A DNA stretch of 55,133 nucleotides from Methanobacterium sp. Maddingley MBC34 (GTDB lineage Archaea > Methanobacteriota > Methanobacteria > Methanobacteriales > Methanobacteriaceae): positions 1-55,133 of the forward strand of contig AMGN01000022.1 of NCBI GenBank assembly GCA_000309865.1. Reading direction: 5' to 3'. Under the pieces are notes generated by a model, which saw only the letters and a program-made list of their open reading frames with translations, was not told the origin of the DNA and made no database searches. The position numbers were made by a program, and so were the translations under genes. Every line of letters begins with the position of its first letter. The stretch's first letter is position 1. This document shows, one piece after another, positions 37,953 through 45,257 of this stretch.

Positions 37953-38936
37953 ATGATTTTGGTTACCGGGGCCACCGGGCACATTGGAAACGTTCTGGTG
38001 AAGAAACTGACTTCAAGAGGAAGGGCTGTTAGGGTGCTGATCCTCCCTGGGGATGATCTTAGATCACTGGCTGGTTTGGATGTGGAGATTGTTGAAGGAG
38101 ATATAACTGATTTTGATTCAATTTTACCCTTATTTGAGGATGTGGATGTGGTATTCCATCTGGCTGGAATTATTTCCATAATGTCTGGACAGGATGAACT
38201 TCTCTACCGGGTTAATGTTATGGGAACCCAGAATGTAGTGGAGGCATGCCTTAAAAATAGTGTTGATCGTTTGGTTTATACCAGTTCAGTTCATGCCCTG
38301 AGGGAACCTCCACATGGGACCCAAATTGATGAAACCTGTTTTTACGAGCCTGAATATTCCAGGGGAGGCTACGATCGTACCAAAGCCCAGGCATCTTTAG
38401 AAGTTCTTGAAGGTGTTAAAAAAGGCCTTGACGCGGTGATCGTCTGTCCCAGTGGAGTAATAGGTCCCTGTGACTATAATATTTCCCAGATGGGTCAGTT
38501 AATCCTGAACTATATGAACGGGAATATGAAGGCCTATATTGACGGGGCTTATGACTTCGTTGATGTGAGGGACGTGGCAGAGGGACTGATCCTGGCCTGC
38601 AGGAGAGGTGAAACTGGTGAAAGTTACATATTATCCGGGGAAAAGATCACAGTTCTGGAACTTATGCGTACCCTGGAAGAGATCACCGGAGTAAAGGGCC
38701 CCTGGCTTAAAGTACCCCATTGGATGGCAAATGTTGCAGGTAAATTAACTCCATTGTATTACAGGAACCGTAAAAGCAAACCACTCTTCACCAGTTATTC
38801 TGCGGAGGTACTGTTAAGTAATTGTAATATAAACAATTTTAAAGCCCGGAAGGATTTGGGTTATGATCCACGCCCCCTTAAAGAGTCCCTGAGAGATTCT
38901 GTGGAATGGTTTAATAATAATTCCCCTGTTTTTTAA
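37953..38936 (+). CDS. NAD-dependent epimerase/dehydratase (extended SDR)
   Basis: A 327-residue extended short-chain dehydrogenase with the NAD(P) motif VTGATGHIGNVLVKKL at residues 4-19. The acidic motif is VEGDITDFDSI, and HLAGIIS precedes the catalytic area LVYTSSVHALR (Ser). The expected YxxxK appears as YDRTKAQAS. The DFVDVRDVAEG block follows. It resembles dihydroflavonol-4-reductase-like and hopanoid-associated epimerase-like proteins. In this organism it might act on a nucleotide sugar or isoprenoid; the substrate is unknown. Confidence 0.87.
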   Translation: MILVTGATGHIGNVLVKKLTSRGRAVRVLILPGDDLRSLAGLDVEIVEGDITDFDSILPLFEDVDVVFHLAGIISIMSGQDELLYRVNVMGTQNVVEACLKNSVDRLVYTSSVHALREPPHGTQIDETCFYEPEYSRGGYDRTKAQASLEVLEGVKKGLDAVIVCPSGVIGPCDYNISQMGQLILNYMNGNMKAYIDGAYDFVDVRDVAEGLILACRRGETGESYILSGEKITVLELMRTLEEITGVKGPWLKVPHWMANVAGKLTPLYYRNRKSKPLFTSYSAEVLLSNCNINNFKARKDLGYDPRPLKESLRDSVEWFNNNSPVF

Positions 38937-39055
38937 GGGAATAATATTAGAATTAGTATTTTGATGGTTTTTTCTAATTTCATGACTATCCTCATAGTTT
39001 CCATCAATTACTCATTTTATCAAATTAATTATAGTAATGAGAATTGTACTTAATA

Positions 39056-39589
39056 TCAAACTTCTTCATCCTGTTCTGCGATACAAAAGGGGCACAATGC
39101 CAGGGGATTGTCATCGTTGTTATCTTTCACCGGGCAAGTGTACTTATTTCCCTCCTTTTTAACCATGAAACCACCAGGGAATAGTGTTCCCACCTGATGG
39201 ATGGGTTCATCCTTGATGAAAGTAGTGTATAAGGATATGATTGAATATATCTTGAGGATGGCAGGGTTCATCTCTTCTGTGTCTTTTACCATTTTTTCCT
39301 GTTCTTCAAGAATGCCAATGGCAGTATTCAGTTCCTTCACATCCACCGGGCCAGCATAATAAAGGTTATCATCTTTAACCTCTCGGATACGAATTAGAAA
39401 TCCGATTTCAGCTTTTATATACTCAATCTTGTAATTAGTATGTATACATTCTGCTTCCTGCTGAATCTGAAGGCTGCACTGTTGAATATCATTAAGATTA
39501 AATTTTCTGGCGTCTTCCCTAAGTATACATAAAAGCTCTTTTTTGGTGGTCTGACCCTGAAGAGTCAAACTTTTTACTTTGCTTAACAA
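39056..39589 (-). CDS. DUF2115 (UPF0305) family protein, paralog A
   Basis: A 177-residue member of the methanogen DUF2115 family. It is largely helical and ends in a cysteine block: YTCPVKDNNDDNPLALCPFCIAEQD (read in pieces), with the pattern CPVK...NPxAxCxFCxAxQD. The four cysteines could bind zinc or an Fe-S cluster. Start is TTG at 39587-39589 with GAGAGGT six bases before it. It lies 68 bp after the Fe-S protein gene, at the end of the unit that begins with arsR and acr3. A clear paralog closes the arsM unit (44231-44773). Function unknown. Confidence 0.85.
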   Translation of the reverse strand: MLSKVKSLTLQGQTTKKELLCILREDARKFNLNDIQQCSLQIQQEAECIHTNYKIEYIKAEIGFLIRIREVKDDNLYYAGPVDVKELNTAIGILEEQEKMVKDTEEMNPAILKIYSIISLYTTFIKDEPIHQVGTLFPGGFMVKKEGNKYTCPVKDNNDDNPLALCPFCIAEQDEEV

Positions 39590-39657
39590 CCATAAACCTC
39601 TCGTTAAAATTATGATCCTATATTTTATTCATAAAAAGGGTGATTTAGAACCTTTTA

Positions 39658-40269
39658 TTAGTTTCCCATCCATCCCAGGGTTTTCATTAGTTGATCTCCC
39701 AAAAGTTCCTTCAACAAATTGAGTTTTTCCTGATTTTCCGCCTTCAGGAGCGGTTTGCACTGATCCAGGGTGCTGTCCCCAGAGAGAAGTTTCATTGAAA
39801 ATGCCATACAAGTGGCAGTTCCACATTCTTCGCAGTTAGTCTGAGGTAGGCAGTTATAAATATTTAATGGTCCTATCTTTGACAGTTTTCCTGATAGATC
39901 CTCGCAACCATCTCCACTCTCACTTTCCAGGTAACATTGGTTTATTTTTTCCATGAACTCCGTTATTATTTTAATTCCTTCTTCAGGGTCCCTGGTGTTC
40001 ATCATCATGATTCTTCCAGACGGGAAAAAGGTTATAACCCTTTCGTGAGTGTTTAGTGTTAAGATTTTTTTGTGTGGGATGTAATTTACTTTTCCTGGTG
40101 GGAATTTACTTGCAAATGTAGGCATTACCTGATCCAGGGTTGAATCGAATTGCATTGCCAGTTTTACCCTTCCTTCTTCTGCCATGCATGGCATTATTTT
40201 GGTTATGGAAATACTTTTTACCAGGGCCCCGTCTTCGAAAATTTCGTATTTTAATTCTTTCATTTCCAT
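39658..40269 (-). CDS. Fe-S cluster domain protein (Fes/4Fe-4S, PF04060-like)
   Basis: A 203-residue soluble protein. The N-terminal ~125 residues are an uncharacterised alpha/beta region (MKELKYEIFEDGALVKSISI... VITFFPSGRIMMMNTRDPEEG). The C-terminal part has a [4Fe-4S] motif CLPQTNCEECGTATCMAFS, with the fourth cysteine in STLDQCKPL (pattern as in RnfB, CdhD/AcsC and reductive activators). AGAGG precedes the ATG at 40267-40269. It is 11 bp after the TusC-like gene, so an electron-transfer role for that sulfur-relay-like set is a reasonable inference. Confidence 0.82.
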   Translation of the reverse strand: MEMKELKYEIFEDGALVKSISITKIMPCMAEEGRVKLAMQFDSTLDQVMPTFASKFPPGKVNYIPHKKILTLNTHERVITFFPSGRIMMMNTRDPEEGIKIITEFMEKINQCYLESESGDGCEDLSGKLSKIGPLNIYNCLPQTNCEECGTATCMAFSMKLLSGDSTLDQCKPLLKAENQEKLNLLKELLGDQLMKTLGWMGN

Positions 40270-40280
40270 TTTACAGCCTC

Positions 40281-40634
40281 TTAAACTTTTATTATATGAT
40301 TTTTTGATTTTAAAATATTGTAAAGAGTTTTATCATCAACTAGTTCAGCAATTTCAACCAAATCCCCATATTCGATCCCCCTCTGGGTTAAAGAATCCAA
40401 ATGTATAAATAAATTTCCTTCAGGGAAAATTGAATATGTTAATTCACCCACTGATGGATATCCAATTGTTTCTTCTGAAGATTGGTCATTCAAGGCCGCA
40501 TAAACACCATCACCCATTAAGAGAATATCAGTGTGGATTCCTTTATCCAAACCTGCAATTGCAATATAAACCCCACTTAAAGCATTTTCGTATCCATAAG
40601 GAGCTTTATCTATAATTATCAGTGCAGAATGCAT
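40281..40634 (-). CDS. DsrF/TusC-like sulfur relay protein
   Basis: A 117-residue DsrE/F-fold protein. The pattern ALIIIDKAPYGYENALSGVYIAIAG, then DILLMGDGVYAAL, matches TusC/DsrF, as does the end DLVEIAELVDDKTL. No cysteine is present, as usual for the structural subunit. It lies one base after the TusD-like gene and 11 bp before the Fe-S gene. In bacteria TusBCD passes persulfide sulfur to tRNA thiolation, and DsrEFH acts in sulfur oxidation. Confidence 0.8.
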   Translation of the reverse strand: MHSALIIIDKAPYGYENALSGVYIAIAGLDKGIHTDILLMGDGVYAALNDQSSEETIGYPSVGELTYSIFPEGNLFIHLDSLTQRGIEYGDLVEIAELVDDKTLYNILKSKNHIIKV

Positions 40635-40635
40635 G

Positions 40636-41022
40636 TTACCGACCTAAAGTTATAATTTTACTGTCTTTTTTCATCCATTCTGCAAGATCATAGACACTGG
40701 TTATTTTAACTCCATCTAAATAATTTGATTGATCCACATAACCCCTTGCAGCGGCACAACGTATACATGCTTTAATTTCGGCGCCTTTTTTTATCAAATC
40801 TTTAAAATTCTGTGAAACATTCTGGAAATCACGAGGATTCTGATCTTTTTGAGGTATATGAACTCCATCCATGTATAAAAATATTTTAACCTGATATCCT
40901 CTGTTTAATGCTGCTTCAGCCATTTTATATCCGATTTCAGCGTATTGGGAAATGTAAGGACCGTCCAATAACACAATGACCATTGTTTTATTATTTAGTG
41001 AATTTTTATTTGAGGTGTCCAT
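40636..41022 (-). CDS. DsrE/TusD-like sulfur relay protein with conserved cysteines
   Basis: A 128-residue DsrE-family protein: MVIVLLDGPYISQYAEIGYKMAEAAL, VKIFLYMDGVHIPQ, and the reactive-site segment EIKACIRCAAARGYVD with two cysteines, where the active persulfide cysteine of TusD/DsrE sits. The end, VYDLAEWMKKDSKIITL, is typical. An N-terminal tail of ~12 polar residues is extra. GGGGGAT precedes the ATG. With the neighbouring TusB- and TusC-like genes it can form the expected hetero-hexamer, in which only this subunit carries the cysteine. Confidence 0.83.
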   Translation of the reverse strand: MDTSNKNSLNNKTMVIVLLDGPYISQYAEIGYKMAEAALNRGYQVKIFLYMDGVHIPQKDQNPRDFQNVSQNFKDLIKKGAEIKACIRCAAARGYVDQSNYLDGVKITSVYDLAEWMKKDSKIITLGR

Positions 41023-41072
41023 AATCCCCCAGTCTGCCCTGTTTTTTCAGTGTTTTGAAAGCTTTAAGTGTT

Positions 41073-41393
41073 TTAAAAACTCACGACCTGATGAAAGTTC
41101 TCCATGACCTCCATCACCAGATCATCATACTGATGAAATACCATTAAACCTTCTTTTACTTGCCAATCTTCAATTCCTCTGGCTTTCAGATCATCACCAT
41201 ACACATAAACCTTTGAATTTTTAAAAATCCTCTCCAAATCATGATTTTGGTAATTTTTCCGTGCACCATAAACTCCATTTCCCACCAGATAAATGGAAAT
41301 TTGATCATTAGGGGCGTATAATTGTGCGAAATCCATAAATGTTTGAAATCCCTGTTCAGAGGGACTTTTCGTTAGTATAACCGCAACACTCAT
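41073..41393 (-). CDS. DsrH/TusB-like protein
   Basis: A 106-residue DsrE-superfamily protein starting MSVAVILTKSPSEQGFQTFM. It continues DQISIYLVGNGVYGARKN and KVYVYGDDLKARGIEDWQVKEGLMV, which resembles TusB/DsrH; no cysteine is present. CGGAGAT just before the ATG at 41391-41393 sets the start over an ATG 18 bases upstream. First of the three relay-like genes, 95 bp after acr3. Confidence 0.77.
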   Translation of the reverse strand: MSVAVILTKSPSEQGFQTFMDFAQLYAPNDQISIYLVGNGVYGARKNYQNHDLERIFKNSKVYVYGDDLKARGIEDWQVKEGLMVFHQYDDLVMEVMENFHQVVSF

Positions 41394-41488
41394 ATTGATC
41401 TCCGTGAACATAGATTAATTACTGTTTTTATGATTATTGGACATTTTATGGGACTTTTTATTGTTACTCAGGATCTCTTTAAACTTTA

Positions 41489-42568
41489 TTAAGATTCATT
41501 AAAATAACGTTTTTGGAAGATCAGCGCAACATTAACCAGGCTTATCAGAATAGGCACCTCTATTAGTGGACCTATTACTGTGGCAAATGCAACTCCTGAT
41601 CCAATTCCAAAAACTGCTATAGCCACTGCTATGGCCAGTTCAAAGTTGTTACTGGCTGCTGTAAATGATATGGCTGTAGTTCGAGTATAATCCGCACCCA
41701 ATTTGTATCCCAGGAAAAATGTGATGAAAAACATCACCACAAAGTATACCAGCAGAGGTATGGCTATGATTACCACGTCTAATGGTATTTGAACTATGTA
41801 ATCTCCTTTTAAGCTGAACATTACCACGATGGTGAATAAAAGTGCTATAAGGGTTATGGGGCTTATTTTTGGTATGAATTTTTCATGATACCATTCCTTT
41901 CCTTTAATTCTAATCAGGAAGAATCTGGTGAAAAATCCTGCTATGAAAGGTATTCCCAAATAAATGAAAACGCTTTGGGCTATTTGTAGTATGTTAACGT
42001 CAACCACGGTTCCCTGAATTCCTAATAATGGTGGTACTACTGTGATGAAGAACCAGGCGTATACACTGTAGAACAGAACCTGGAATATGCTGTTTAAAGC
42101 CACCAAACTGGCAGCGTATTCACTGTTTCCCTGGGCCAGCTGATTCCAGACCAGGACCATGGCTATGCAGGGAGCTATTCCAATTAGTATCAATCCCACC
42201 ATGTACTCAGGATAGGCAGATAAAAATATTACAGCCAATGCGAACATCAATAAAGGAGCTACTATCCAGTTCTGGAACATGGCTAATCCCAAAACTTTCC
42301 AGTCCCTGAATACTTTGGGTAATTCTTCGTAACGGACACGGGCTAGGGGTGGGTACATCATAAGTATGAGGCCTATGGCGATGGGTATGCTGGTGGTTCC
42401 CACCTGGAAATTATTCACCAAACCCTTAAAGGAAGGTAGAAATACTCCCAGAGAAACTCCCAGAACCATGGCTAAAAAGATCCAGAGTGTTAAAAATCTA
42501 TCCAAAAATCCCAGTTTAGGAGTATCACAGATCTGACTGGTTATTTGGCCAGTAATGTCATCTTTCAA
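41489..42568 (-). CDS. acr3: Arsenite efflux permease Acr3
   Basis: A 359-residue membrane protein of the Acr3 (BASS superfamily) arsenite exporters, with ten hydrophobic segments. The essential cysteine lies in ILIGIAPCIAMVLVWNQLAQGN (shown in part), the most conserved block of the family. RYEELPKVFRDWKVLG and FTAASNNFELAIAVAIAVFG, also conserved, are present. Start is TTG at 42566-42568 with GGGGATA upstream; no nearer ATG exists in frame. It follows arsR by 17 bp. The downstream TusBCD-like genes on the same strand probably belong to the same transcript. Confidence 0.94.
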   Translation of the reverse strand: MKDDITGQITSQICDTPKLGFLDRFLTLWIFLAMVLGVSLGVFLPSFKGLVNNFQVGTTSIPIAIGLILMMYPPLARVRYEELPKVFRDWKVLGLAMFQNWIVAPLLMFALAVIFLSAYPEYMVGLILIGIAPCIAMVLVWNQLAQGNSEYAASLVALNSIFQVLFYSVYAWFFITVVPPLLGIQGTVVDVNILQIAQSVFIYLGIPFIAGFFTRFFLIRIKGKEWYHEKFIPKISPITLIALLFTIVVMFSLKGDYIVQIPLDVVIIAIPLLVYFVVMFFITFFLGYKLGADYTRTTAISFTAASNNFELAIAVAIAVFGIGSGVAFATVIGPLIEVPILISLVNVALIFQKRYFNES

Positions 42569-42585
42569 TAGGCTATCCCCACTAA

Positions 42586-42939
42586 TTATCGATTTTTGAG
42601 CAGTTCATCTAAAATGTCTATGATTTTTGGATTAGACAGACTGTAATGTACCCAAACTCCTTCTTTACGCCATTTTAAAAAACCCGCTTTTTTTAAGATG
42701 TTTAAATGGTGGGATATGGTTGGTTGTGGTTTTTCCATTGCTGTGAAAATTTCACAAACACATAATTCACCATATTTTAATAAATAGATTATTTTCAGTC
42801 TTGTTGGGTCTCCAAGAGCCTTTATAGAATCAGCATTTTCATATAAAACATCATCTTCGGGAATTTGGGACTTTATCTTTTTCAGTTTCTCAACCTGTTC
42901 CGGGCCAGGTTTATCCCCACCAATTTCGCACGACTTCAT
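42586..42939 (-). CDS. arsR: ArsR-type arsenite-responsive repressor
   Basis: A 117-residue winged-helix repressor with the As(III)-binding motif ELCVCEI (near residues 61-67), followed by the recognition helix QPTISHHLNILKKAGFLKWRKEG. Extra cysteine near the N-terminus (SCEIGGDKPGP). The ATG at 42937-42939 has no ribosome-binding site. The shared TATA element at 42961-42976 lies about 25-30 bp upstream, so the mRNA is probably leaderless. Divergent from arsC across a 63-bp gap, so one bound ArsR could control both units. Confidence 0.94.
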   Translation of the reverse strand: MKSCEIGGDKPGPEQVEKLKKIKSQIPEDDVLYENADSIKALGDPTRLKIIYLLKYGELCVCEIFTAMEKPQPTISHHLNILKKAGFLKWRKEGVWVHYSLSNPKIIDILDELLKNR

Positions 42940-42960
42940 GATATTGGCTATACACAGATG

Positions 42961-42976
42961 ATATATTTAAATATAT
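42961..42976. promoter_or_regulatory. Shared bidirectional arsR/arsC promoter element
   Basis: ATATATTTAAATATAT is a perfect 16-bp palindrome in the middle of the 63-bp arsR-arsC gap. It contains a TATA box readable on both strands, at suitable distance for arsR (left, leaderless) and arsC (right). It could also be the ArsR operator, but AT-rich palindromes are easily accidental. Confidence 0.5.
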
Positions 42977-43002
42977 GGATGTATCACTTAAATGTAGATA
43001 AA

Positions 43003-43443
43003 ATGACTATACCAATAATTAAAGAAAGGGTTTTATTTCTCTGTAACCACAACTCAGCACGGTCCCAAATGGCTGAAGGACTTCTAAAATCGTTGTATAA
43101 AGAACATTATGAGGCATACAGTGCAGGGAGTAATCCAGGCAGTGTAAATCCATATGCCGTGAAAGTCATGGAAGAAGTGGGTGTTGATATATCAGAGCAC
43201 CGATCAAAAGGTCTCCAAGAATTTGAGGGCTTGGAATTTGACTATGTGGTAACAGTATGTGGTGGAGAAGGTGAGGTATGTCCATTTTTCCCAGGAGGAA
43301 AAACCTATCTCCATGAATCATTTGAAGACCCGGTGGCAGTTGACGGAACTGACCATGAAAAAACTGATGCTTTCAGGAAAATTAGGGATGAAATTAAAGA
43401 ATGGATCAAAGAAACATTTTATAGAGGTGGGATGAATGATTAA
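43003..43443 (+). CDS. arsC: Arsenate reductase ArsC, thioredoxin-coupled LMW-PTP type
   Basis: A 146-residue enzyme reducing arsenate to arsenite. It has the phosphatase-like P-loop CNHNSAR (C-X5-R) in VLFLCNHNSARSQMAEG, and the redox cysteine pair of the thioredoxin-coupled type in TVCGGEGEVCPFFPG (C-X6-C). The general-acid aspartate is in ESFEDPVAVDG. The frame is open upstream to 42865, but that stretch overlaps arsR and its promoter, so the ATG at 43003 is used. The last 8 bp overlap the DUF166 gene. Confidence 0.92.
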   Translation: MTIPIIKERVLFLCNHNSARSQMAEGLLKSLYKEHYEAYSAGSNPGSVNPYAVKVMEEVGVDISEHRSKGLQEFEGLEFDYVVTVCGGEGEVCPFFPGGKTYLHESFEDPVAVDGTDHEKTDAFRKIRDEIKEWIKETFYRGGMND

Positions 43444-44134
43444 AGTTGCAATAGTCACTGACGGCCCCTACGGCGACCGGGCATATGATACCATAAAAAA
43501 AGAATTTGACACAGACTTTATAGAACTGGAACAACCTACTTCAATGTTCCTGGATGACATTGAAATACCGGAAAAACATGTTAAACTGATTGAAGACACA
43601 AACATACTCATAACCTACACTACACATCCAGATCTCACCTTAGAACTGGTGGAAAGATTTGCAGAAAAGGTTGATTGGATAATAGTAGCCGCATGGAGGG
43701 GTGATGGTTTCAAAAACCAGTTAGAAACATATGAAAATGTGGTCTGCCCCTATATAATGTGTGAACTTGAAGAAAATGGTAACCCTATCTTTGATAAGTT
43801 TGTATCTGATATAGGGAAGCCTAAAGTAGTTCTAAAATTAGATGGAAATAAATTGAGGGACATAGTGGTTTTAAGATCGTCTCCCTGTGGATCAACCTCT
43901 TTTGTAGCTGATTTTATAAAAGAGAATTATCTTGGTAAAAAATTAGACCCTGAAAATCTCCCAAGAGATGCCGGACTCAAATTACAGCATTATCCCTGCA
44001 GAGCTGCCAAAATGCGACTTTTCTCTGATGAAGAATGTAAAAAAGAGATGGCATCAGGGCTTCACAGAGACGCTTTTGAAGAGGCAATTGCATTTGCAAA
44101 TAGGCGTTTGGAAAATCGAAACTTAAAAATATAA
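43436..44134 (+). CDS. DUF166 family protein, cotranscribed with arsC
   Basis: A 232-residue archaeal protein that begins MIKVAIVTDGPYGDRAYDTI and has the DUF166 layout. The Rossmann-like N-terminal half includes ILITYTTHPDLTLELVE. Conserved cysteines occur in VVCPYIMCELEE, RSSPCGSTSFVADFI, HYPCRAAKMRLFSDEEC. The C-terminal cysteine-containing motifs suggest metal or thiol chemistry. GAGGTGGGATGA just before the ATG, with the 8-bp overlap, shows coupling to arsC. The family is sometimes annotated as thymidylate-synthase-like, which I see no direct reason for here. Link to arsenic is inferred from position. Confidence 0.8.
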   Translation: MIKVAIVTDGPYGDRAYDTIKKEFDTDFIELEQPTSMFLDDIEIPEKHVKLIEDTNILITYTTHPDLTLELVERFAEKVDWIIVAAWRGDGFKNQLETYENVVCPYIMCELEENGNPIFDKFVSDIGKPKVVLKLDGNKLRDIVVLRSSPCGSTSFVADFIKENYLGKKLDPENLPRDAGLKLQHYPCRAAKMRLFSDEECKKEMASGLHRDAFEEAIAFANRRLENRNLKI

Positions 44135-44230
44135 TAAATATTTACCAATTTCCTCAATTTGAATGGTAATATCCCTTTGAATGCTTAAAAAATCAAAATA
44201 CATATTCAATGGTTTCATATTGTAATGGTT

Positions 44231-44773
44231 TTATATTGTCTCTGGATCCTGTTGGGCAACACAGAACCCACAAACAGCACCAGGATTATCTTTTTGCCGT
44301 TCTTTCACTGGGCAAAGAAATTTTTCACCATCATATTTCACTTTTAGGCCTCCAGGAAAGGGTGTGCCTACGGGGTGCACTGGTTCCTCCAGTATAAATG
44401 TTGTGTAGATGGAGATAATTTTGTAAATCTGGAAAAAAGCAGGATCAAATCCATCTGCCCCTGTTACCTCCCTCTCCTGTTTTAAAAGCAGGCTAATAGC
44501 TTCTTGAACTTCTTGAACATCCAAGTATTTGTTATCATCAGGTTGATGTTCTTTAACTTCCTTGATGCGAGTAATAAAGGCGAGTGTGTAAGCTTTTAAG
44601 TATTCCTTACGATAACTTCCCTGAACGTACCTAGCATCTTCAATAAGGAATGAACTGGCCTGCATGATATCCTGGAGAGTAATAAGTTGTGATTCCATTT
44701 TAAGCAGGGTGAGCAGTTTCTCCCTGTGTATTTCATTACAGGAAAGAACATCTTTCATTTTTTTTGATGGCAT
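44231..44773 (-). CDS. DUF2115 (UPF0305) family protein, paralog B
   Basis: A 180-residue paralog of the protein at 39056-39589. It shares the helical core (SSFLIEDARYVQGSYRKEYLKAYTLAFITRIKEVK), the IYKIISIYTTFILEEPVHPVGTPFPGG block and the cysteine ending CPVKERQKDNPGAVCGFCVAQQD (in parts). AAGGTGTGT precedes the ATG at 44771-44773. It is the last gene of the arsM unit, 43 bp after the DGC gene. The shared ending of both arsenic units in a DUF2115 gene is notable. Function unknown. Confidence 0.85.
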   Translation of the reverse strand: MPSKKMKDVLSCNEIHREKLLTLLKMESQLITLQDIMQASSFLIEDARYVQGSYRKEYLKAYTLAFITRIKEVKEHQPDDNKYLDVQEVQEAISLLLKQEREVTGADGFDPAFFQIYKIISIYTTFILEEPVHPVGTPFPGGLKVKYDGEKFLCPVKERQKDNPGAVCGFCVAQQDPETI

Positions 44774-44816
44774 CACACACACCTTATTTATCCTTTAATT
44801 CAATGAAAGGGTTTGA

Positions 44817-45203
44817 TTATTCAAACTTTTTTAATTCTTTTTTTATTTTATCTTTCATGTAATCAACACAAATTTCCCCGTTTTCATCCAATCTGGACAC
44901 ATCAGTGGGTTTTAAACCAGCTTCATTGAGTTCTTCCATTACGTTGATGTTTTTAGCTGGTTTAACTCCTTTTTGTTCCAGTATTTTAGAAGTACAGTTA
45001 CCATCACACCCACTGAGGGCAATTATGGGATATTTTCTAATTAAATTTCTAAAACCTTCCCTATCAGCGGAGGTTGCACCCATGCATATGGATATGGTAT
45101 TATCAGTTTCTGCAACTGTATCTGCAGATGTTACGCGGGTAACTAATCCGTAAGGACTCATTCCGCTACAAGCAGCCAGTGCTATCTTCTTTTTTTCACT
45201 CAT
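44817..45203 (-). CDS. DGC-domain putative zinc-binding protein
   Basis: A 128-residue cysteine-containing protein of the DGC family. Conserved cysteines lie in LAACSGMSPYGLVTRV, ISICMGATSADREGF and ALSGCDGNCTSKILEQKGV, the last containing the D-G-N/C signature. It resembles small metal- or thiol-binding proteins that often occur beside redox and methyltransferase genes in anaerobes. AAGGAGAT lies just before the ATG. Position between the QueG-like gene and DUF2115 links it to the arsM unit; a role as an arsenic or metal carrier is inference. Confidence 0.82.
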   Translation of the reverse strand: MSEKKKIALAACSGMSPYGLVTRVTSADTVAETDNTISICMGATSADREGFRNLIRKYPIIALSGCDGNCTSKILEQKGVKPAKNINVMEELNEAGLKPTDVSRLDENGEICVDYMKDKIKKELKKFE

Positions 45204-45257
45204 TGTAATTATCTCCTTGTGATAAGCCCGTTAATTATTTGTAGATATTTAATTTGG

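Noticed and set aside
42865..43002. Upstream extension of arsC to 42865
   Set aside because: The extension overlaps the arsR coding start and the shared promoter and does not match the ArsC family, which begins close to the P-loop.
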